From: Tethya wilhelma
Lineage: Eukaryota > Porifera > Demospongiae > Tethyida > Tethyidae
Direction: 5' to 3'
Assembly (NCBI GenBank): GCA_964030475.1
Contig: CAXIPT010000018.1
Coordinates: 204,739 to 268,738, forward strand
Length of the DNA stretch: 64,000 nucleotides
A program made the position numbers and the translations under genes. Under the pieces are notes generated by a model, which ran no database searches, was not told where the DNA came from, and saw only the letters and a list, made by a program, of their open reading frames with translations. Of the stretch, positions 56,540 through 64,000 are shown piece by piece. The first letter of the stretch is position 1, and every line of letters starts with the position of its first letter.

Positions 56540-57168
56540 GCCGCTACAGCTAGCTACAGGCCAAGCGCCTGGCCTGGTGCTTGCCTAAGTCACGTGCCGA
56601 ACGTCCGTGACATCACAAATGTGACTTTGCCGTGCACTACGTCATCAAATCGAAACGAAAGTCGCATGCATGAATAAATCGTCCCGTTTTCTACTTACAG
56701 TTTAGCTATGATCAAAACAAAGAGGATGGTATGAAAATAACGTGCACCCCCAAGCTAACCCCCATTGTTTTTTTCTTAATGCAGTTTAGCTTGTCTATAA
56801 TGTGCCTAAGCATTTTGCACCTCAAAAAGAAGGTTTTTGCATAAGTATGCAAGTATACTTAGGAGTTAAAAGACGAGACTTATACCAAAAGTTAGCTCAA
56901 TGCAGTGCCTACCCATGGTTATAAGCTTTTTTCTTAACTAGAAACAGTTGGCTAATAATGTGCCTAAGCAATTTTTTAAAATCACTGCAACAGATGAAGC
57001 CATATATTGCACAGGAAATGGTGCCACGCCCCCATGTTCCTGTCAAAATATCCCACGTGACTCTTGTTTATATTTGTATGATCAAACTGCAGCTAACTTG
57101 AACATATTTTACTAGAGATCAAAAAATCTAGAAAATCAAAAATTTCCCTGACTATGTTGGAAGCACTG
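56540..57168. promoter_or_regulatory. right end of transposon, presumed HIRAN promoter
   Basis: Directly upstream of the HIRAN start on minus lie CACGTG (E-box, about 56592) and TACGTCATC (CRE-like, about 56639). The rest to the terminal repeat is non-coding. Confidence 0.35.
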
Positions 57169-57290
57169 TACTTGTATAGTTATAGTTATCCTTTCTGATG
57201 GTTTACATTTTGCTTTATAATATTGAATAATTTGTTATGAATAATATTATTTTTGATACACGTAAATAATAATTAATTTTGAGGATTCTT

Positions 57291-57456
57291 AATGTCTGAG
57301 ACTACAGCTAGAATGTTACCTTTCTGTTTGTAGGCATCATGATGATCTGAACGTAATCTTTTGTTGTGTTGATTTTCGTCCTGCAAATTTGCATTAAACT
57401 TATCTTCGGTTGGAGTTAATTCATCAGCGTGTCGACTTGCGCTCGGCTTTGTTACA
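57291..57456 (+). other. probable 5' LTR end
   Basis: The sequence ending GTTACA at 57456 is followed two bases later by a primer-binding site, so it should be the 3' end of a 5' LTR. The left border is uncertain; TGTCTGAGAC at about 57291 is one candidate. No matching 3' LTR was found. Confidence 0.4.
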
Positions 57457-57458
57457 TT

Positions 57459-57476
57459 TGGTGGCAGCGGTGGGAT
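57459..57476 (+). promoter_or_regulatory. retroelement primer-binding site, tRNA-Leu type
   Basis: TGGTGGCAGCGGTGGGAT is complementary to the 3' end ATCCCACCGCTGCCA plus CCA of metazoan tRNA-Leu isoacceptors. Position just after the LTR end and before gag fits a minus-strand primer site. Confidence 0.6.
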
Positions 57477-57534
57477 ACAATCGAGAAAGGAATCTTCGAG
57501 ACTCGTAAGGTATTGAACCGTAGGTGATAAGACT

Positions 57535-58321
57535 GTGGAAGCGTTGTATATGATAACCCGATTAGGCAGGAAGTATAAGCAGCGGAGCAAAAGTAAGATG
57601 TCAGACAAGGGAACTGGAGTGGAAGAGTTAGTGCGACTTTTGGTGGAAGACCGGAAGCGGCAGGATGAAGAGGCGTCAAAGAGAGAGGAGAAACGGCTTC
57701 TAGAGAAAATAGAAGCAAAGAGGGAGGAGTTACGATTGGAAGAGAAGAAAATTCGAGAGGAGACTGAAGCTAGAATGGTAGCAGAGGCAGCCAATGAGCG
57801 GGAGCAGAGAGAACATGAACATAAGTTGCAGATAGCGGAGATGAAGACACAGATAGAGGCTATGAGAGCCTTGATGTAGAAAAGTATGGATCAAGATGAC
57901 GAGATAGCAAAACGAGCGGATATTTGAGGAGAACTGAAGTTGACGAAGTAGGGAGAGGCTGAAGATATCGAAGCTTATTTGACCACATTTGAGTGGATGA
58001 TGGAGGTACACATGGTGGATAAGGAACTGTGGATGTTCACCACTACTGACAGGGAAGGCACAGCAAGCCTATGCAGTGATGGATCAATGTGATGCGGAGG
58101 ACTACGAGAAAGTGAAGAAAGCAGTACTGAGGCGGTACATTACTGATGACACCTATCGAAGGAGATTCAGGTCTACTAAGAGGAAGGAGGGAGAAACATA
58201 TGGTGAGATGGCTATCAGAATGCAGGATCTGGTCAAGAGATGGATGGCAGATTGCAAGACAGTGGAAGAAGTGCTGGAAAAGATGGTGGTTGAGCAACTG
58301 ATCGAGACGATGCAAACGGAT
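57535..58321 (+). pseudogene. Gypsy-type gag, frameshifted, cut by gap
   Basis: The first frame (57535-57879) is a highly charged coiled coil (VEELVRLLVEDRKRQDEEAS and KREELRLEEKKIREE). Then, in other frames, DIEAYLTTFEWMME (about 57971) and, from 58076, AEDYEKVKKAVLRRYITDDT, YRRRFRSTKR, ETYGEMAIRMQDLVKRWM. This is the SCAN-like capsid region of a gag common in invertebrate Gypsy elements. A TAG at 57877 and frame changes near 57925-58075 mark decay. The sequence runs into the N at 58322 and does not continue recognisably after it. Confidence 0.75.
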
Positions 58322-58322
58322 N
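58322..58322. other. assembly gap base (N)
   Basis: Single N; gag coding stops being readable shortly after it. Confidence 0.9.
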
Positions 58323-58339
58323 GGGGGATTGCAGGCTAG

Positions 58340-59110
58340 GGAATACACAGTTCTTTCAAATCATCAATCATATTTCCCTATTTTCACCATTAAACTACCC
58401 ACAAAAATATTTGACAAATTTCACCAAGTCAATGTACCACCAATATTTTTATATCAGTGGTTGCATAAAAGTCAACCATGCTAATTAACTTCAGACTAAA
58501 CTATGTGCTATTAAACTCTAGCTGAGCTGAGAAGTCCAACTGGTTGACCATCCATGTGTTGAATTAGAAGAATGACAGTGCAATAAACAAAGTCCATGTG
58601 GATGCTCTGCCCAAGTGTCACATGATACAAAGAGGGAGTGTTAATTAGAAAGGATGCTAAACCCCGAATAACACGTCCTCTTTAGAACTTAGAGGAACAC
58701 AACTTGCCATACAAAGCAATGCGAGCCAATTCATCCAAGTCCTGTCCAATTTGTTCATGAGTTAACGTTATTAGCGCAAATGCGAGTGCCAACTCATCTC
58801 AGATAGATTTTATATAAATTACAGTAAATATTACCAGCAGAACATTGAGGGCATATCCAAAGTATAGAGCATCATCTGTGTCAGTAAACACTTCAACCGG
58901 AATCAGTACACAACCTTCATGAAACCAGATATCACGTCAGTCGCAGCACACCATTTGTTTCGAATTAATCGGCATTCTACATATGCAAAAAAATCTCAAC
59001 TGTTACTCTGTTGAGAATTCGTCTTGCGAATGTTATGTCCGAGCTTGGAAATGGTTGCAATTGCTTCTTGCTAAAGCATGAATGAAGATGGCTTCTTATT
59101 TCTTTTTGTT
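58340..59110. other. no recognisable gene
   Basis: AT-rich, no ORF with a recognisable domain. Confidence 0.3.
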
Positions 59111-59111
59111 A

Positions 59112-59226
59112 TAGTTATAATCTGGTTTCAAGGATTTATGGCAGTAAACTGCCTGAGCCTGAGGGCGTAGCCCGAAGGCGAAGGCTGTTTACGTAGCCAT
59201 AAATCCTTGGAAACCAGTTTATAACT
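59112..59226. repeat. palindromic MITE, about 38-bp arms
   Basis: The left arm TAATCTGGTTTCAAGGATTT (59118 onward) and the right arm AAATCCTTGGAAACCAGTTT are imperfect reverse complements. A GC-rich loop with GAGGGCGTAGCCCGAAGGCG separates them. Confidence 0.85.
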
Positions 59227-59239
59227 GTTATATTTCCGC

Positions 59240-59997
59240 ACAAAAGTTGCTTTTCATTGGTTAAATTTTCTGTTGCAATCTGATTGGTCCACGTTTACTA
59301 TATTACCTTCGCTTCTCCAGCAAAACAACCAGTTTTTGCTCAGTCAGAAATTCAAAAGAACACTCAAAATAGCTCAGTTCTCGCTAGTCTTTACACAGTT
59401 TTGCTTTGCTTGCTACATCAAAGACAGTGCCAAGAAACCGGTGAACGTTAAATAGAACACTACAACAGTGTAAGCGTCGACCTTTACCAGGCAATAAGTG
59501 TTTCTGGCAGAATTTCAGCGAATGTGGCTGCTACCAGTGCCTCTGTACCAGTCTGTGGACGATTTTATCTTTCATGCTGGCAGTTTAAAACAGCTTGAAT
59601 GTGTAAGTGTTAGGCTAGAGCGTTGGCCTATTGAAATTTTCAGTGCATGCATGATTCTGCCAGAATTTAGTGAACTCAGTCTGTTGTGGCTCCTTCCTAT
59701 ATATCCCGTTGGACTATTTCCGAGGCTCTCTCTTGCTGATAGTTTAAAGGCTTGATAAACAACCCTACATCTTCATACACTAAAATTAATGAAGGAACAA
59801 TATTCATATCAAAAGTTATAATGAAGGAACAATATGCAAATGAAGGAACAATATTCTGCTAAAATTGACATTCCTGTATTCTCATTGGTATTCTACTGCA
59901 TTGTAGACCATACAGCCTTGTTGATGATTACTGCATTGTAGTCGAAATTTTTGGCAAGAATGTAATGGTGTTAAAATTTTAACTTTGAAATATGTAC
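59240..59997. other. no recognisable gene
   Basis: Contains an 85-codon plus ORF (59498-59755) without a recognisable motif and a near-repeat of ATGAAGGAACAATAT at about 59789, 59821 and 59842. Confidence 0.35.
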
Positions 59998-60720
59998 CAG
60001 TCAGTAATCCCATTCTCCGGAAGGGGATGCAATTCTGTTTCATCAATACGGTGACCAAAGTAGTCTACTGAACTCTTCAAGAACACACACTTGTTGATCT
60101 TGAGCTTCAGATTGGCATTCTTGAGCCATTTAAGTACTTCCTTCAGAGACTCCAAATTTCCTTTCTCTTACTCTCGTGCTACCAATATGTCATCTATAAA
60201 CAACACCTTTGATACCCTTGAGTAGTTTCTCCATTACTCTTTGGAAAATCCCTAGTGCAGACGATACTCCGAAAGGTAGCCTGGTATACCTAAATAACCC
60301 CTTGTGGGTATTGATAACCATATATTTCTTTGAATCATCATCAAGTGATAGCTGCTGGTAAGCTTGGCTCATGTCTAATTTAGTAAAACACTTGCTTCCC
60401 TGTAATTTGGTAAACAAATTGTCCACCTTAGGAATTAGGTAATTGTCCAACTTGGACACTGGGTTGATTGTAAGACGGAAATCCCCACAAATCTGAATGC
60501 TGTTCTTGTATGCTTTCAATACTGGAACTATTGGCGCCGCCCAGTTGACTGTTTCGACAGGTTCCAACATTCCTTCTTGTACCATGCATGTGATCAATCT
60601 CTTCCTCAACCATTCCTCTTAGTGCGAAGGGTACAGTCCTTGGTTGATAGTACTGGGGATTGGCTTGTTTGTTAACATACAACTTAGCTTTGAAGTCATT
60701 CATCTTCCCCAGACCTGGTG
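59998..60720 (-). pseudogene. Gypsy-type reverse transcriptase fragment
   Basis: Pieces in order on minus: GKMNDFKAKLYVNKQANPQY (60715), after a frameshift GMLEPVETVNWAAPIVPVLK, ICGDFRLTINPVSKLDNYLI, CFTKLDMSQAYQQLSLDD, and GLFRYTRLPFGVSSA. The FTKLDMSQAY motif holds the first catalytic Asp. The Y-x-DD box is split by a one-base change at about 60190: the next frame reads IDDILVARE. It continues as NANLKLKINKCVFLKSSVDY and FGHRID to about 59998. Classic Ty3/Gypsy RT, decayed. It faces opposite to the gag at 57.5 kb. Confidence 0.8.
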
Positions 60721-60729
60721 TGAATAGCA

Positions 60730-60970
60730 GGTGTGGCCTCGAAGCTTAGCACTCAGAGAGGCTGAAAAGCCTCAGATCTCAGGAACTACAAGGTTTTGTT
60801 GAATGCTACGTGTATTTTTTTTTTAGATAATATCGATTATTTTACCTTGATTTGCCGCTTTTGAAGACTGGGCATTCCGTTCTTGAGATAGAGCGTACAG
60901 AAAAAATCTTTCAGACAAACAGCTAAAAAACGACTACCGTAACCCTTACTGCACATGTGCGCGCCAAGGG
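60730..60970 (-). repeat. interspersed repeat, family shared with 14920-15190
   Basis: Reverse complement begins AGGGTTACGGTAGTCGTTTT and later has TGAGATCTGAGGCTTTTCAG, matching words in the repeat in intron 1 of the fusion gene. No coding capacity. It lies between the RT and protease pieces and may have been inserted there. Confidence 0.55.
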
Positions 60971-61793
60971 TTAATAAACACCTTTCATTAACTATACCAC
61001 TATTCCTAGAGCACATGCATCCACTGTTTGTTGAAACTGTAGGCTGCCCAAAGCCATAAGTTTTGCGTTCTTGTGATGGTACTTATATTTGTAGTCTTCA
61101 ATGATTTTGTGATAAATTTCTCACATTTTTTCCACTCTTCAGAGGCTAGCTGAAGATTGAAGGTGGCTACACACTGAACTTGGTTCTTCCTAGGCAAAGC
61201 ATATTGTGAGGAACAGGCTGTAATTGACTGTGGTTGTTCAGTAACCATCTGAGCTTCAAACAGCTTAGACATTGTTATCATCTGTCATGTGACAATCACA
61301 TGACATTTTTAAAAAATGTCAATTTAATACAAAATGCTAATTGAAAGCACATTAATAAAAGGTCAAAACAACACTACATACACTGTCAAATCAAACAGTG
61401 CTCGTTAGTGTGATGTATGAAATAAAGTCAGACCTATCAAAACTTCTTTGCACAGTCAGCGAATGATAGTCATAAAATTAATTACAATTCTCTTGTAGGT
61501 AAATTGCACATGCAACAAATGAATTAAAGGGACATGAATAGTGACTAATTTAAACATGAACACGAAACAACTTGAGGTTGTGGATTACCTTCTAACACTA
61601 GAATATCATTAATGCTGCGAAACTCTGGAGTCATTTCATCTCTCTAGCAGAGGTATTGCTGACTGGGATCCATCCACCTGAGAATAATGGAGTGAATCCT
61701 CACTAATCCCACTGACTCTAGCCACTCTCGATCGGGTTCAAACAACAAGGGACGGTCTCTAGCTCAACATCGATTTCCAAATAGGCACCCTTC

Positions 61794-62072
61794 CTACCTG
61801 GAATCTTCTGTGTCTGTACTAGACTCACATATCCAGTCGATTTGGACAATTCCACTCTGAAGATTAACATCTTCTGCTGGGGTCATCAATCCTAATGGGA
61901 ACAGTATATTGGTTCCAAGAAGGCAGGAAACAGACCCTGGACGATCACGTGCTTGTACGTAGACGGTGGCAGACACACTTCTGCCATTAAACTTGAAAGT
62001 AAGCTCCACCTTGGCCCCAATAGATATGGTTTTACCATTGTAGTCACGTAGAATGACATCAGGACAAGACAA
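61794..62072 (-). pseudogene. Gypsy-type aspartic protease-like fragment
   Basis: Minus frame reading VELTFKFNGRSVSATVYVQA, then SCLLGTNILFPLGLM and IVQIDWICESS. The strand order and the C/I-LLGTN-x-LxPLGLM signature match the distal half of a retropepsin-like domain of Gypsy pol. The catalytic DTG is not visible in the recovered part. It lies upstream of the RT on the same strand, as expected for PR-RT order, with about 1 kb of intervening repeat or insertion. Confidence 0.55.
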
Positions 62073-63559
62073 TGCCGTTACAGGAGTCTTGGCACTGGAA
62101 CAGCCAGTGAAAGCAATAATTTATACAGCCTCGTCAGCTACCATTCTCTCATATGATTTGTTCCAGAAGATTGGCGCAAGTTCCACAATCCTCACTGTGC
62201 AATAACACAGGGGACCCATTGGTCCAGCTATACTGTCGATATCCACAGTAGTTTGATATCCCTCGCATGTTCTCAAGAACTCAGCTTCCATTCATTCCAG
62301 CTGTAGCCCCTCATCCAACGTCTCTTCACGACCACGTGGTATAATTGAGATTGCATTTGAACCCTGATTCCCTGGGGATCTTCCTGTGTTCCTTGTGGTA
62401 AGTAGCACCACACTCGAAAAACTGACCCTTGTTCCACCTCTAGTGTCCTTCCACGTGTATACTCCTGCTTACTAGCTCAGAATCAGTGGTTGTCTGGTTG
62501 GTGAGTCACATTAATACAGTTCAGACATTCACATCCTTCTGCACAAACTACTCCTTTTCATTTGCAGTCATATCTTTGAGTTCGGCATTTCATTTTGCAG
62601 TGACACCCCTTTAGTAAACCTTTAATCCTTTCTTTAACTGCAGTTAGGTATTTCTCACTATCCCAATCTATGATAAGTGTTTCATTCTCTTTCTTGCATC
62701 CATATTTGTCAAGAGGTTTCAGAGCCATCTTGTTTTTTTGTGGCTTGTCCCCACATATTTAAAACCCTGTAACCAATTAACCAATGTTGATCAGGTGGGA
62801 ACCATGTCTTCTTCCTACTGTACTTTGTCAAATCTAGTGACATGTGCTCGAGCTAAGTTTGATGATGCATCAGGAAGAGATGAATATTAGAAGCTGAAAT
62901 TAGGTGATATGGTGCTTAAACAATTAAGATGAAAATGGGGAATATGTGGAGTGGAGCTTTGAGAGAGGTACTAAACCAGAACAGAAGAAGTAGTATTAGG
63001 GTGTAGTGTTAAACCCAAAAGAATGCAATTAGGTCAAGTTGTTGTCCTGTACATTTTTTCAAATCATAGACCACCAGAAGCTAAAGGCCATCATACACTA
63101 TGCAGCATTCTTGCATGCAAGATGTTGCACAGTATGTGTATGTTGCCAAAACTATAATATTATTGCATGCAACATGTATGATGTTGCACAAAGTACAACT
63201 TTGTGCAGCATATTGCATAACCACATTAAAGGATTAACTATATACAGAACTCATGGATAATTATGATTTTATACTTCTAAACTTATATTCAAGTTTATCC
63301 ATCTAGCTATAGCAAGGTAGTTTACATACAGCTGCTGCATTGGAATAGTATTAATGTTTTCCTAAATATAGTATACCTGCTATATTTAGCTAAAAGTAGT
63401 AGCGATTTCCGTTTCATACAAAATGGGAGAAAGTATTTCTACAATTCTCCGAGCTAAACTTAATCGATAGTTTAAAATCTGCCTTTCCTTTATTGGCTAT
63501 GTACGTGACCTTTGTAGATACCACTTAGGTGAGAACGTTCATCATCAGCAACTATCATG
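62073..63559. other. flank of the minus-strand retroelement, no gene recognised
   Basis: 62100-62790 may be decayed gag or upstream pol sequence of the minus-strand element, but no motif was readable. 63039-63260 is an unremarkable ORF. Confidence 0.3.
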
Positions 63560-63935
63560 TCGCTATGGGACTGGTATTCCATTGTCTTGTATTGGCTTTG
63601 CTAATGGTATGCTCCGAGTCTCTGCTTCCAATGCACTATTGCATGCAGGTCATTCTTTCCAAAAACACTTCCGTCATAGACACGGCCATTGCTTCTGATA
63701 TTCTCATACAAAAACTTGTAGTCAGCATCAACGTCAGCTAGATGAGTTATGCTGAAACCGTGCTTGTAGTTGAAGTAGTATGACCCACTGGGGTCAAATA
63801 ACGTGTACGTGCTTTCCATCGAGTGTACCAATACAGTATGGAAACTGCTATTGTGATTGAAAATGTGCAGCCATTGCTTCCTATTAAGCTTTTGTAGTTG
63901 GAACCTATATTTAAAACAATGACAAGCTTATTCAT
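63550..63935 (-). pseudogene. HARBI1-like DDE_Tnp_4 transposase fragment
   Basis: Minus strand in order: CIGTLDGKHVHVI (first Asp, in a shifted frame, about 63820), YYFNYKHGFSI, VDADYKFLYENI, then GRVYDGSVF with DG. After a frameshift come ALEAETRSIPLAKPIQDNGI and MIVADDERSHL (the second Asp region). At least two frameshifts separate the pieces. It is distinct from the copy at 11251-12430, being less similar in its GR-x-x-DGxVF region. The 5' part is within 64000 but unreadable. Confidence 0.75.
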
Positions 63936-64000
63936 TAGATTAATAAAAAAGTGTGCAGTCAGATACCATTATAATAATATTGTTATTACAGATAGCAAAA

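Larger units (their letters stand above)
53022..57168 (+). mobile_element. Tc1/mariner-like transposon, 4.1 kb, with cargo gene
   Basis: TA dinucleotides (53020-53021 and 57169-57170) flank 37-bp inverted repeats that begin CAGTGCTTCCAAC and end GGAAATTTTTGATTTT, with one mismatch between ends (53022-53058 against 57132-57168). Inside are an unknown plus ORF, a broken DDE transposase (plus), a nested fold-back minisatellite element (53684-54078), and a two-exon HIRAN gene on minus. TA target, CAGT termini and a DDE transposase with LNAIE place it in the IS630-Tc1-mariner superfamily, though it is two to three times longer than usual. Confidence 0.85.

Noticed and set aside
1..64000. CRISPR arrays, rRNA, prokaryotic operons
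   Set aside because: Spliced genes, eukaryotic transposons and absence of regularly spaced short repeats with unique spacers exclude these. The tandem repeats seen have no spacers.

Overview
The window looks like nuclear DNA of an animal, most likely a demosponge of the Amphimedon type. It is AT-rich, has small GT-AG introns, encodes a Notum-like esterase and an ABCG transporter, and is crowded with decayed DNA transposons and retroelements. The organism is an inference. Single N bases at 30749, 43076, 50784 and 58322 look like contig joins, and two of them coincide with clear assembly irregularities.

Region by region. 1-9.4 kb is a graveyard of broken elements (RecQ-like helicase, Helitron, tyrosine recombinase, other transposon ORFs) plus an FHA-domain exon and a chromo-barrel ORF. 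9.4-12.4 kb, minus strand, holds a CR1/L2-like LINE whose ORF1 is split by another LINE 3' end, then a Harbinger-type (DDE_Tnp_4) transposase pseudogene. 14.5-28.6 kb, plus strand, is the one large well-preserved host gene. Its 21 phase-consistent exons encode signal peptide, Notum/pectin-acetylesterase ectodomain with Ser-Asp-His triad, one membrane helix, and a complete ABCG half-transporter (Walker A, Q-loop, LSGGQ, Walker B, H-loop, six TM helices). The 3' end of this gene recurs at 30750-32963 as an apparently exact 2.2-kb copy. There the reading frame continues by splicing into two further exons, to 33518.

35-41 kb holds a transposon ORF flanked by seven copies of a GTACTTCCGTCACG-like motif, a pogo-type transposase relic, and a full-length hAT element (38910-41182) with 8-bp target duplication. 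43-50.8 kb appears to be a contig placed in reversed orientation. 50.8-52.9 kb holds fold-back and TTAA-flanked MITEs. 53022-57168 is a 4.1-kb Tc1/mariner-like element with TA target duplication and 37-bp terminal repeats. It carries a broken DDE transposase and, on the other strand, an intact two-exon HIRAN-domain gene. 57.3-62.1 kb holds LTR (Gypsy-type) retroelement pieces: PBS and gag on plus, RT and protease on minus. The right edge holds a HARBI1-like pseudogene.

The two most interesting items are the esterase-ABCG fusion gene and the HIRAN gene carried inside a mariner-like transposon. No rRNA, tRNA or CRISPR array was recognised.
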